This document shows positions 1-8,377 of a DNA stretch of 64,000 nt, piece after piece (the first letter of the stretch is position 1; each line of letters begins with the position of its first letter). The stretch spans positions 1,798,001-1,862,000 of the forward strand of contig NZ_LT799838.1 of assembly GCF_900168255.1 (NCBI RefSeq), read 5' to 3'. This DNA is from Psychrobacter sp. DAB_AL43B (GTDB lineage Bacteria; Pseudomonadota; Gammaproteobacteria; Pseudomonadales; Moraxellaceae). The notes under the pieces were generated by a model, which saw nothing but the letters and a program-made list of their open reading frames with translations, made no database searches and had not been told where the DNA came from. Both the position numbers and the translations under genes were made by a program.

Positions 1-1938
1 ATGGTCGGGATAAACCTAGACAGCCTTATTCAGAGCGATCAGAGCGATACTTCCGCGCAGATCGCTCAGTGGATTCAGCTAGCGCTTGCGACACCAGTGG
101 TACTCTGGGGAGCGGCGCCATTCTTCGTCCGTGGCTGGCAATCCATTAAAAGCCGAAATCTAAACATGTTTACCTTGATTGCAGTGGGCGTAGGCGCTGC
201 ATTTGGTTTCAGTCTGGTAGCAACCTTTCTTCCGGACATTTTTCCAGACAGTTTCAGAGGTGCCTCTGGTCAAGTCGGAGTCTACTATGAAGCGGCAGCG
301 GTCATTGTGACATTGGTGCTATTAGGTCAAGTTCTAGAACTTAAAGCCAGAAGTCAGACCTCTGGCGCGATCCGTGCGCTACTCGAGCTGGCTCCACCAA
401 CGGCAAGACGTGTGGATGAGAATGATGTCGAGACAGAAGTCTCACTTGACGAAGTTGTCAGCGGTGACACACTGCGAGTGAAGCCAGGAGAAAAGCTTCC
501 CGTAGACGGCACGGTACTTGATGGCAATAGCAACGTCGATGAATCAATGGTAACTGGTGAACCACTACCTGTTGCAAAAACAGCAGGGGATACGGTCACC
601 GGCGGCACAGTCAACGGTACGGGAACATTATTAATTGAAGCGGTCGATGTTGGTGATGACACCGTATTATCCAAGATCGTCAAGATGGTTGCCGAAGCCC
701 AGCGCAGCCGCGCACCAATACAGAAACTGGTCGATAAGGTAGCTGGTTGGTTCGTGCCGATCGTGCTTATCTGCTCCGTCATTACCTTTATTGTCTGGGC
801 TATGTTCGGACCTGCACCTGCAATGGCTTTTGCACTGGTTAATGCCATCGCGGTATTAATCATAGCCTGCCCTTGTGCATTAGGACTCGCCACGCCGATG
901 TCGATTATGGTTGGTACCGGAAAGGGTGCCCAAAATGGCGTGCTCATCAAGAACGCTGAAGCACTAGAGAGCATGGAAAAAGTCGACACCATCGTTGTGG
1001 ACAAAACCGGAACACTGACAGCAGGCAAACCAGAACTCACCGCCATCGAAGCGCTTGGCGGCTTAGATGAGGATGAACTCCTTGTGCTCGTCGCAGCCGT
1101 AGAGAGTGCTAGCGAACATCCTCTGGCAGAAGCTATTGTCAAAGCTGCGAAGGCAAAATCTCTTACTACTGCAAAAGCCAGCGATTTTAGTTCAACCACC
1201 GGTGAAGGCGCACAGGCGCTCGTTAATGGTAAGCAGGTCGCCGTAGGCAACTCAAAATTCATGCAGCGCCTTGATAGTTTTGACAGTGCACTTTCAGAAC
1301 GCGCCGACAAACGCAGGAAGGACGGTGAAACCGTCATATTTGTCGCAGTCGATGGGCAAGCTGCTGGCCTAATATCAGTCGCTGATCCAATCAAGCCGAG
1401 TACGAATGAGGCAATATCGCTACTGCACAAAGCCGGACTGCGGGTGGTCATGCTGACAGGTGACAATGAGATAACGGCCAAAGCGGTTGCCAGTAAATTA
1501 AATATTGATGAGGTGCATGCCGACGTCTCTCCAGAAGACAAAAACCGTATCATTAAAGAGTTACAGAATGACGGTAAGGTCGTGGCTATGGCGGGTGATG
1601 GTATCAATGATGCTCCTGCCCTTGCGCAATCAGACGTTGGCATCGCCATGGGCACAGGAACAGATGTGGCGATGGAGAGTGCTGGCATCACGCTAGTGAA
1701 AGGCGATCTAATGGGGATTGTGAGAGCCCATAAACTGAGCCATTCTACGATGCGCAATATCAGACAAAACCTGTTCTTTGCGTTTATCTACAATGCACTT
1801 GGTATACCGGTTGCTGCTGGCGTCCTGTATCCATTTTTCGGACTTTTACTCAGTCCAATGATAGCGGCGGCGGCCATGAGCCTTTCTTCAGTATCTGTTA
1901 TTGGTAACGCGCTGAGATTGCGCCGTTTGAAGCTATGA
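1..1938 (+). CDS. copA: Cu+-exporting P1B-type ATPase, 3' part (5' end outside window)
   Basis: Pumps Cu+ out of the cytoplasm using ATP and sits in the inner membrane. The 645 visible residues show the whole catalytic core: TGE actuator motif at 185-187, CPC membrane metal site at 290-292, phosphorylated Asp334 in DKTGT, His373-Pro374 in SEHP, and GDGIND at 532-537. The Cu+ subclass marks are present: N590, Y597-N598 and P603 in the seventh helix, and M626 with S629-S630 in the eighth. The N-terminal metal-binding domain and first two helices expected of a roughly 750-830-residue CopA are absent, so the ATG at base 1 is almost certainly internal and the gene begins upstream of the window. 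Downstream lie a copper-type operator and DUF411/DUF305 genes, which fits copper resistance. A Ag+/Cu+ pump of the same class cannot be excluded. Confidence 0.9.
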   Translation: MVGINLDSLIQSDQSDTSAQIAQWIQLALATPVVLWGAAPFFVRGWQSIKSRNLNMFTLIAVGVGAAFGFSLVATFLPDIFPDSFRGASGQVGVYYEAAAVIVTLVLLGQVLELKARSQTSGAIRALLELAPPTARRVDENDVETEVSLDEVVSGDTLRVKPGEKLPVDGTVLDGNSNVDESMVTGEPLPVAKTAGDTVTGGTVNGTGTLLIEAVDVGDDTVLSKIVKMVAEAQRSRAPIQKLVDKVAGWFVPIVLICSVITFIVWAMFGPAPAMAFALVNAIAVLIIACPCALGLATPMSIMVGTGKGAQNGVLIKNAEALESMEKVDTIVVDKTGTLTAGKPELTAIEALGGLDEDELLVLVAAVESASEHPLAEAIVKAAKAKSLTTAKASDFSSTTGEGAQALVNGKQVAVGNSKFMQRLDSFDSALSERADKRRKDGETVIFVAVDGQAAGLISVADPIKPSTNEAISLLHKAGLRVVMLTGDNEITAKAVASKLNIDEVHADVSPEDKNRIIKELQNDGKVVAMAGDGINDAPALAQSDVGIAMGTGTDVAMESAGITLVKGDLMGIVRAHKLSHSTMRNIRQNLFFAFIYNALGIPVAAGVLYPFFGLLLSPMIAAAAMSLSSVSVIGNALRLRRLKL

Positions 1939-1978
1939 TTTTAGTAAGGTAGGAATATTCCTATGTAAAAACCGCAAC

Positions 1979-1994
1979 ATGACAAAATTGTCAT
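1979..1994. promoter_or_regulatory. CusR/CopR-like copper-responsive operator
   Basis: The palindrome ATGACAA-AA-TTGTCAT lies 100 bases before the DUF411 gene. It matches the published E. coli CusR box core (TGACAA-N2-TTGTCA) at every fixed base. A wider inverted repeat, CAACATGAC (1975-1983) with GTCATGTTG (2001-2009), overlaps it. CusR/CopR are OmpR-family regulators of copper genes, so copper-induced transcription of the genes from 2094 onward is inferred. No copRS pair is present in the window. Confidence 0.7.
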
Positions 1995-2093
1995 CTTAGC
2001 GTCATGTTGTTGTCAGAGTCATCATATTAAGATACTCAGCGTCTTAATTTATTATCTGTACTATTAAATATTATAAAAATATGAGAGAGCCTT

Positions 2094-2711
2094 ATGACAG
2101 TCTTTAAAATCGAATCTAGCTATGTATCTACATCTAATAGCCAGTCGTCTAAGCTATTGCGTAGTACGCTAATATTATTTGCAGCCTCATCACTGTTTGC
2201 TTGTAGTCAACCTGAGAGTAGTGCCTCTACTGCCAGCACGGTAAAAGCTGAGCATCATACTACAGCCACCTCTGTGATGAGTAAGCCAGTAAGCAATCCA
2301 GATTTACTCAAAAATATCTCAGCAACCGTCTATAAAGATGTGAATTGCGGCTGCTGTAAAGACTGGATAAGCCATGCAGAAGATAATGGTCTAGGTACTA
2401 CGGCGCATGATGTTGCGGATGTGGCATTATTTAAAGACCGCTATGGCGTACCCTCTGAGATGCGCTCTTGCCACACAGCAATCACCACCGATGGCTACGT
2501 CTTTGAAGGTCATGTCCCTGCTAAGTATATGGCGCAGTTTTTAGAGAATCCACCAGTACAAGCGCTTGGTCTTGCTGTACCCGGTATGCCGGTTGGTAGT
2601 CCAGGTATGGAATATCAAAATAAATTTGCACCGTATCAAATTATGCAGCTCAATAAAGACGGCACTACTCAAGTTTATGCGGATATTGAGTCTACTGAGC
2701 AACAGTTATAA
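2094..2711 (+). CDS. DUF411 metal-binding lipoprotein
   Basis: A 205-aa protein with a lipoprotein signal (LFAC, Cys37), so probably exported and lipid-anchored. The DUF411 domain occupies about residues 75-200. Cys85, Cys87 and Cys88 in NCGCC and Cys126-His127 in the RSCHT stretch are likely metal ligands. A conserved GHVPA segment follows at 139-143. DUF411 proteins are repeatedly found in copper and silver resistance loci, but the molecular role (periplasmic binding or delivery of Cu+) is not firmly settled. It follows the Cu+ ATPase by 155 bases and has the CusR-like box in its upstream region. The downstream DUF305 gene starts 45 bases later, so co-transcription is likely. Confidence 0.85.
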   Translation: MTVFKIESSYVSTSNSQSSKLLRSTLILFAASSLFACSQPESSASTASTVKAEHHTTATSVMSKPVSNPDLLKNISATVYKDVNCGCCKDWISHAEDNGLGTTAHDVADVALFKDRYGVPSEMRSCHTAITTDGYVFEGHVPAKYMAQFLENPPVQALGLAVPGMPVGSPGMEYQNKFAPYQIMQLNKDGTTQVYADIESTEQQL

Positions 2712-2756
2712 TATTAATAACTGTTTTCACTTTGTACCGTTTGTAAAGGTTACCTT

Positions 2757-3242
2757 ATGAATAATTCAAATCAAAAAGATATGAATAACCAAAATCAGAT
2801 GAACCCCTATCTCAAATTCTCCCTAATGATTCTAACCTCTACGGTCGTCATGTTTATCATGATGTATTTTAATACCTATAAATGGGATCACGTTTATTTT
2901 AGTGAGACCAGAGCCTATATGGCGCTGTATATGGGCGCTATGATGGCAATCATTATGCTGGCCTTTATGACCAACATGTATAAAAAAACCAAAGTAAATT
3001 TAATGATTTATGGTCTGAGCGTAGTGTTATTCGCTTTTGGTCTGTGGGGTGTCAGATCGCAAGCGACTGTTGATCAGGTTGATTGGATGCAAGCGATGAT
3101 ACCGCATCATTCAATTGCTATCTTGACCAGCTCAAGAGCAGATATCGAAGATCCACGCGTACGGAAGCTAGCGGATGACATCGTTGAGGCACAAAAGCGA
3201 GAGATCGGTGAGATGCAAGCCCTCATTGAAGAATTGAAGTAA
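2757..3242 (+). CDS. membrane-anchored DUF305 protein
   Basis: A 161-aa protein with three predicted membrane helices (about residues 19-38, 54-73 and 81-98) followed by a short DUF305-type tail. The tail carries the family's MIPHH motif (His117-His118) and ends in a helical RKLADDIVEAQKREI segment. DUF305 is a ferritin-like helical domain associated with copper and other metal loci; the His pair is a plausible metal ligand. An AAAGG ribosome-binding site lies just before the ATG. It is very likely in one transcript with the DUF411 gene, 45 bases upstream. The combination of three helices and a half-length DUF305 domain suggests a membrane-tethered periplasmic metal binder; this is inference. 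Confidence 0.8.
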   Translation: MNNSNQKDMNNQNQMNPYLKFSLMILTSTVVMFIMMYFNTYKWDHVYFSETRAYMALYMGAMMAIIMLAFMTNMYKKTKVNLMIYGLSVVLFAFGLWGVRSQATVDQVDWMQAMIPHHSIAILTSSRADIEDPRVRKLADDIVEAQKREIGEMQALIEELK

Positions 3243-3290
3243 AGGTGTACCCACAAAATTATCGTAACTTTTTAAACTCTGTTTTTTTAA

Positions 3291-3351
3291 ACTAGCAAAG
3301 CTAATCTAATAAAATTTAATTTTTTAAATTATTGTTGGAAGCTTTGCTAGT
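3291..3351. terminator. perfect 12-bp inverted repeat, likely terminator
   Basis: ACTAGCAAAGCT (3291-3302) pairs exactly with AGCTTTGCTAGT (3340-3351) across a 37-base AT-rich loop that is itself partly self-complementary. A T-rich run follows. It separates the short DUF305 gene from the double-DUF305 gene, so these may be separate transcripts or partial read-through. Confidence 0.6.
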
Positions 3352-3385
3352 CTTTTATTTAATCTGTTTATGTTAAGGATATAGC

Positions 3386-4144
3386 ATGAAAAATCATTAC
3401 AAATTACGCTTCTCTGTTCTTGCTGCTAGTGTTAGTGCAGCATTATTACTAAGTGCTTGTCAGCCAACAGCTGAGAAAGTTGACCCTACTACAACAGAAG
3501 ACGTAGCACCAGTCGAAGCAACTGAGACTGACACTACAACCGCAGCAGACCCGCATGCTGGTCATGATATGAGTGCAGATGCTATGGTAGCAGACGGCAC
3601 ACCAATGACCCCTATGCTCAAAGACTACACCGAATCAATGACTAAGATGCATAAAGAGATGATGATTGGTATGGATTATAACGATCCTGATGCGGCATTT
3701 GCTCAAGGTATGCTTGGTCATCATATCGGTGCAGTGGATATGGCAGAGATTGAGCTCAAGTATGGTACTGATGCAGAAATGCGTAAGCTTGCGCAAGAAA
3801 TCATCGACGCACAGCAGTCTGAAATTGCTACGATGAAAGCATGGCTCGCTGATAACCCTGATGCTAAAACACCTACCGCTGATACCAAAGCAATGCAGCA
3901 AGCCTATGCCGACGGTATGGATGCGATGCATGAAGAAATGATGGCGGGTATCGCCGACCCAGTACCGGATATGGCATTTGCTCGTGGTATGTTACCACAT
4001 CATGTTGGCGCGGTAGATATGGCAGAAACTCAGCTTAAATATGGTAAAAATCCTGAAATGCGTAAGCTTGCTCAAGAAATCATCGACGCACAGCAACCTG
4101 AAATTGAGCAGATGCAAAGCTGGATTGCTGCTCAAAAGGGCTAA
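3386..4144 (+). CDS. tandem DUF305 lipoprotein
   Basis: A 252-aa lipoprotein (LSAC, Cys25) with a Thr/Glu-rich linker and a Met/His-containing segment (DPHAGHDM, residues 55-62). Two homologous DUF305 domains follow. Each contains a GML-x-HH-x-GAVDMAE motif (His112-His113 and His205-His206) and a MRKLAQEIIDAQQ helix. The two halves are close enough to indicate internal duplication. The Met-rich sequences (MTKMHKEMMIGM) are typical of periplasmic Cu+ binders. It probably buffers copper in the periplasm or at the outer membrane; this is inferred from family and neighbours. AAGGAT precedes the ATG at suitable spacing, and a strong terminator follows. Confidence 0.85.
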   Translation: MKNHYKLRFSVLAASVSAALLLSACQPTAEKVDPTTTEDVAPVEATETDTTTAADPHAGHDMSADAMVADGTPMTPMLKDYTESMTKMHKEMMIGMDYNDPDAAFAQGMLGHHIGAVDMAEIELKYGTDAEMRKLAQEIIDAQQSEIATMKAWLADNPDAKTPTADTKAMQQAYADGMDAMHEEMMAGIADPVPDMAFARGMLPHHVGAVDMAETQLKYGKNPEMRKLAQEIIDAQQPEIEQMQSWIAAQKG

Positions 4145-4180
4145 GCAAGGTTTTAATAGATATTTACGACTCTTAAATTA

Positions 4181-4224
4181 AAAAAGCAGCCTCTTAAAAT
4201 ATCATTTTAGGAGGCTGCTTTTTT
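4181..4224. terminator. bidirectional rho-independent terminator
   Basis: AAAAAGCAGCCTC (4181-4193) pairs with GAGGCTGCTTTTT (4211-4223), with further pairing inside the loop. It has a T-run on the plus strand and an A-run upstream. It lies between the convergent double-DUF305 gene (plus) and the cysteine-rich small gene (minus) and can serve both. Confidence 0.9.
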
Positions 4225-4267
4225 GTTTACTATTAATACTATAGAGATCTATAAATTGTGTAATTTA

Positions 4268-4420
4268 TTACTTTTCACCACACTGACAGCATTTCGAGCA
4301 CATATCACATTTGTCACAAGTTGACGCACAGGTGCACCCACATTTCGGACAAGTACAGCTAGAATTATAGTTTACAGACGATACCAACGAGTTAAATTTA
4401 TCTTTAGAAGTAAAGTTCAT
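4268..4420 (-). CDS. cysteine-rich metallothionein-like small protein
   Basis: A 50-codon gene read on the minus strand from ATG at 4420 to TAA at 4268-4270. The AAGGA site at 4427-4431 lies six bases from the start, which supports translation. The first 21 residues are ordinary (MNFTSKDKFNSLVSS...). The last 29 contain eleven cysteines at 22, 24, 27, 29, 31, 35, 38, 41, 44, 45 and 47, with Lys, Asp and Gly between them and no His. This density of C-x-C and C-x-x-C steps is what metallothioneins show, and no signal peptide is visible, so a cytoplasmic Cu+/Zn2+/Cd2+ thiolate cluster is inferred. The pattern differs from the SmtA/BmtA family as I know it, which carries His ligands. It lies convergent with the copper DUF305 gene across a shared terminator. 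Gene confidence is good; metal identity is unknown. Confidence 0.75.
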   Translation of the reverse strand: MNFTSKDKFNSLVSSVNYNSSCTCPKCGCTCASTCDKCDMCSKCCQCGEK

Positions 4421-4716
4421 AATAAATCCTTATTCATGATAGATAACTCATTGTGGCAGGTATTAATAGAGTGTTAAGTAACCTTATTGTCAGTTTAGTA
4501 GATGAGTTAGTTAACGGCTATTAAAGCTATTATTTACTAAATATTTATCTATTTTTAGAGCTGGCGCGTTAAATATCATCGCATGGATACTGTACTTATC
4601 ACTTGCTTAAAAATGTCCAACACGCGTAATAAGGTACATATTAGACCTTACTACCCAGCACTGACAGTCGGTTTCAATTCTATTGCCGCGTATGCCATCC
4701 GTTCATTACATACTAT
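4421..4716. other. intergenic stretch with promoter of the cysteine-rich gene
   Basis: AT-rich, no convincing coding sequence. It must carry the minus-strand promoter of the cysteine-rich gene. CTGACA (minus strand, near 4490) with TATTAA about 19 bases on is a weak candidate. No copy of the CusR-like box seen at 1979 was recognised here. Confidence 0.4.
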
Positions 4717-5643
4717 CTATTGTAAGCAACCGTCTTGAGGGGCGATATCAGTGGGAAGATCGGTTTCTCCCAAGGCTTCTAATAAGTTGATTTCGATAGT
4801 GCGTGATAAAGTAGTCAGTGGCAGATGATTAGGAGCCACGCCAAAAGGATCGGTTATCTCTTCACTGAGGGCATCGAGACCGAAAAAGGTGTAGGCAATG
4901 ACGCCACAGACTAAAGGGGTGACCCAGCCCAAAGAAGTTGCCAAGCCAAAAGGCAACATAAAGCAATAAAGATAAGTCGTTCGATGCACCAATAGGATGT
5001 AAGCAAACGGCAGTGGCGTGTTTTGAATGCGCTCGCAGGCAGCCAAGACTATAGTCATAGAAGTCAGACGTTCATCCATGTTTTGTATCATAAGATCTGA
5101 TGATAGCTGGTGGCGACGACTGTAACCGAGCTTTTTGCCCATCAGCCGTAGCAGATACTCGGGGAGATTTCCCGCTTGGCGCATACTGATGTGATACTCA
5201 GGCTCAACAAAGCGCTCAACGTCCTGCCAAGGTGCAGTGCCACGAAGCCGATGCCTCAGTGCATGAGTAAAAGCAATGGTAAGATGGATCATACACCGCT
5301 GAGTATCCCGCCCAATCTCAGTTTCTTCGTCTATAAACGACAGCAGTTGGCGGGTCAGGCTGCGGGCATCAAATACCAACTGTCCCCATAATCCCCGAGC
5401 CTCCCACCAGCGTTGATAGCTGGCATTGTTACGAAAGCCAAGAAATAGAGATAGCGCAATCCCCAATAAGGTGAAAGGCGCTGTGCTATAAGATTCGAAA
5501 GAACTTGGAATCCCATGCTGAACCGCTGATATTAAGGCACTGAGCAGGGTTATTAGTAAAACCTGGGGATAAATGTGTGGGATTACAGAGCCGCGCAGGG
5601 TGAAAAGTATTTTGAATGCATTTGGTGTCTGCCTGACGATCAT
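4717..5643 (-). CDS. bestrophin-like (UPF0187/YneE-type) membrane channel
   Basis: A 308-aa inner-membrane protein of the bestrophin-like family, whose characterised bacterial members form pentameric ion channels. Family marks seen: the FLGFRNNASYQRWWEAR segment (residues 67-83), hydrophobic segments near 26-42, 56-72 and 225-260, and the late EEITDPFG motif. The start has AGGAAG five bases upstream. It is a single gene between the copper island and the betaine-type cluster, and nothing nearby ties it to either. Ion selectivity cannot be read from sequence. Length is normal for the family. Confidence 0.85.
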   Translation of the reverse strand: MIVRQTPNAFKILFTLRGSVIPHIYPQVLLITLLSALISAVQHGIPSSFESYSTAPFTLLGIALSLFLGFRNNASYQRWWEARGLWGQLVFDARSLTRQLLSFIDEETEIGRDTQRCMIHLTIAFTHALRHRLRGTAPWQDVERFVEPEYHISMRQAGNLPEYLLRLMGKKLGYSRRHQLSSDLMIQNMDERLTSMTIVLAACERIQNTPLPFAYILLVHRTTYLYCFMLPFGLATSLGWVTPLVCGVIAYTFFGLDALSEEITDPFGVAPNHLPLTTLSRTIEINLLEALGETDLPTDIAPQDGCLQ

Positions 5644-5792
5644 GTAAACTTCCTAGCGATGGGTTCTGTGAATGCGATATCTTTAATCACGCTCATTAAT
5701 GATAACAGATCTAGACTAAATCCTATATTTTTAGACCTTAATATCTATAGCAGAAAGCTTTTTAAACCCATCGTTAAAAGCACTTTTATAGT

Positions 5793-6518
5793 CTATACGC
5801 CCCCTGCCCCTTTACTTGACGCCTCACTATTTTCAACCAATATTGCTGCTGCGCTCTTTTTAAGAATTGCCCACTGCTCATCATCGACATAGATACCTTC
5901 TTTCCATGCGCGTTGATGGGTTTCAAACAGCTCATCCGTTGATACTTTTTGATTAAAATGCTGAATGTCTTTTTCGATATCAAAGTTAGAGGTCGCAAGC
6001 TCAATCACCATATCATTGGTATTATAGTTGTCCTGCGCCTTATTAAAGAAATACAAATCAGGATAGACAAATCTTTTATCCAAAGTAAATATGGTATGTT
6101 TCGGTGCGCTGCCATTGTCCCATTTAGCCAGACAAGCAATCCCTTTTGCAGCAAGTTTCACCAGTTCGCTATAAGCTAGCCAGCGGTTATGACAGTTACG
6201 CAAGTAGATTCTGAAATGCTCACGATTACCCATTTTTTCAATGGCATAGTCCATTACTACCGGCAAATGACAGACCAGACTGCTGCCATGCAGATCTAAG
6301 ATGAGCTCTTCCTCAGTTTGATGAACAATACCAATAGGGACATCGCGTTCGGACAGTATAAAAGGACTGGCATTATTAAAATGTAAGATACCATTAAGAC
6401 CAGCCATCTGTAGCTCCGCTACCATAGAAGCTATCAAATCTGCTTCCCCGACTTCACGTTGCAACCCCAAAAAGGCTTTGTTCACCATGGTCACGATTTC
6501 ATTATGCGATACAATCAT
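5793..6518 (-). CDS. DUF3726-like conserved protein of the BCCT cluster
   Basis: A 241-aa soluble protein. The opening MIVSHNEIVTMVNKA and the following helical stretch resemble DUF3726 proteins as I remember them (M-V-S-x-N-E-I start); no enzymatic motif is evident. It is the last gene of the minus-strand cluster, 13 bases after the unknown 580-aa gene. Its ribosome-binding site AAGGAG lies in that short gap, so translational linkage is likely. Presence in a cluster with a BCCT transporter, M19 protein, aldehyde dehydrogenase and RidA suggests a role in the same catabolic pathway. The function is unknown and I do not assign one. Confidence 0.75.
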   Translation of the reverse strand: MIVSHNEIVTMVNKAFLGLQREVGEADLIASMVAELQMAGLNGILHFNNASPFILSERDVPIGIVHQTEEELILDLHGSSLVCHLPVVMDYAIEKMGNREHFRIYLRNCHNRWLAYSELVKLAAKGIACLAKWDNGSAPKHTIFTLDKRFVYPDLYFFNKAQDNYNTNDMVIELATSNFDIEKDIQHFNQKVSTDELFETHQRAWKEGIYVDDEQWAILKKSAAAILVENSEASSKGAGGV

Positions 6519-6531
6519 GTCTCAATACTCC

Positions 6532-8274
6532 TTATTGGGCAGCTAATGGTAAGGTCGATAACTCATTTATTTTTGGTAAAAGAGGAAATAGCCACTCATC
6601 ACTATGGACGTCATCAAACAAAGGCGCGCCTTGAAACAAGGTCACACGCACCCAGCGGTCAGATCTCGGATCAAACTTGGTTGCACCAAACATAGACAAT
6701 TTACAGCGTAATAGATGCATCGGTAATGCGGTCTTTTGCAAGACGTTAATCTGAATATCGCCCATCTTTTTATGACCCATCGTCCATACTCTGCGAGCAA
6801 TCGAGCGATATTTTGGCTTGGTTAAGATAAATTCTGATAGTAGTTGCTGTGGATTTGCTTGTTGTAACGCTAAATACAAAGTATTTGCTTGTCTACCAAT
6901 ATCTAGTAAGAACTCTTTATCATCGCCACGCTCTTGTCCACGTATGCCCATTCTCGGCTCTTCTTTATCCTCGGAGCGATACCAGAACCAATAGACATTA
7001 TCTTCTGCGGCAAAATCAATGCTAATTGCCCACTGATAACGCGCTTCTAAAACTTCAACAAGGTCTTGAACGACTTTACCGCTGGGTAGTGACATCGTCT
7101 CATCAGCATTTACTTGCCCTGCAAATCTATCTACAAGCTCAGGATAAAGCTCCATCATGCAAGAGATAATGACCTCTTGGCTCTCATAACTGAGATGGTC
7201 ATTGTGCTGTAAAAAATCAGCCCACGTGTCGCAGTCTTTAAGCTCAGTAACAAGGTTGTTTTGCAATTGCGTCAGCTCATCAACAATCGTACTATTCAGT
7301 AAGATTTGCGGCTCATTGATAGTGACTACTTCAGAGAAATGCTGGATAGCGCGATTCATCAAGGTGGAGAATTGTTGTACTTTGCTATTATCTGCTTCAG
7401 ACTCGATATTACAGACCAATACAGCTTGTAGCGCCCCTTCACGGGTACTTAACCATTGATCAACGACACAAGGATGATTAATTAAATAAGGTGCCATCCC
7501 AAGACCGGTAGCATTACCGATACCTAAATACTGCTTAATCTCTGGATGTAAGCTGACTGCCTTATCGCCACCTTTTTTCTTCGCCAAATAATCGACCCAG
7601 TCGAGGCTAAACTCTCGAAGCAAATACACCGCACACATCTGAGCACGAAATGATTGGTTAAAATCTTCGCTATGATCGAGTGGTTTAAAGTCAAAAATAC
7701 CAAACTTACCATTGCCATAAACCGCAGTGGTGCGCAGGATATAACCAACTTGTGCCAGTACCTCCAAATCAGGTTGCTGCCCATCAGCCAATGAGCTGAC
7801 GACATGATCAAACACACGCACGCTTTTATTAGCACGTGCCAGCACCATCACCATGTTTGAGTTGCGACCAGCTTCTTGTAGTGGCACATTGGCTTTTAAA
7901 TTGGCAAGCAACTCATCACCGATCTCACCATAAACCAAAGCAAACGTCACATCCCACTTTTGCGCAATCACGCGATCATTGCGTTCTTCGTCGGCAATCT
8001 GATTGCAAAATACGACTAAGTGATAAACGTGCTCGGGCGTTTGCAAACGATAAATCACTTGTCCATAGCCTTCTTTATTTAGATCCCAAAGATGAATCTT
8101 TAACGTCCATTTCTCTTTATCAATTTTGCGTAATAAGGTACGCACGAAGCTGATACGGGTTTGGTGCATCGCGCCCAATCTTTCAGAGTGCATCACCACA
8201 TCGGGGGTACGGAAGCTGACCGCATCTAGCTTATTATTATCCAGCTCATTGTTCATTGGCAAAGTATGTTCCAT
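6532..8274 (-). CDS. unknown 580-aa protein of the BCCT cluster
   Basis: I do not recognise a named domain. The protein is soluble, without signal peptide or membrane helix. It is rich in Trp and His in places (WTLKIHLWDL near 57; VYWFWYR near 428), with a late basic segment (KPKYRSIARRVWTMGHKKMG). The size and even distribution of motifs look like a multi-domain enzyme or binding protein rather than a structural repeat protein. AAGGTG eight bases before the ATG at 8274 supports the start. It is flanked by BCCT upstream (103-base gap) and DUF3726 downstream (13-base gap), all on one strand, which argues for a shared pathway. It may act as a partner of the DUF3726 protein. Function unknown. 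Confidence 0.85.
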   Translation of the reverse strand: MEHTLPMNNELDNNKLDAVSFRTPDVVMHSERLGAMHQTRISFVRTLLRKIDKEKWTLKIHLWDLNKEGYGQVIYRLQTPEHVYHLVVFCNQIADEERNDRVIAQKWDVTFALVYGEIGDELLANLKANVPLQEAGRNSNMVMVLARANKSVRVFDHVVSSLADGQQPDLEVLAQVGYILRTTAVYGNGKFGIFDFKPLDHSEDFNQSFRAQMCAVYLLREFSLDWVDYLAKKKGGDKAVSLHPEIKQYLGIGNATGLGMAPYLINHPCVVDQWLSTREGALQAVLVCNIESEADNSKVQQFSTLMNRAIQHFSEVVTINEPQILLNSTIVDELTQLQNNLVTELKDCDTWADFLQHNDHLSYESQEVIISCMMELYPELVDRFAGQVNADETMSLPSGKVVQDLVEVLEARYQWAISIDFAAEDNVYWFWYRSEDKEEPRMGIRGQERGDDKEFLLDIGRQANTLYLALQQANPQQLLSEFILTKPKYRSIARRVWTMGHKKMGDIQINVLQKTALPMHLLRCKLSMFGATKFDPRSDRWVRVTLFQGAPLFDDVHSDEWLFPLLPKINELSTLPLAAQ

Positions 8275-8377
8275 ATAACTATCACCTTAAATAATGGGTT
8301 AAGCCAATAACTTATTTGCTACTTTTAAACACTGACATCAATAAGTAAATAGGTTATTGGCTATATTCATGACGCAC

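Noticed and set aside
354..1757. 467-codon open frame antisense to copA
   Set aside because: Ser/Thr/Ala-rich translation without domains, fully overlaps a conserved ATPase in its opposite frame, and has no ribosome-binding site. It is a codon-usage shadow.
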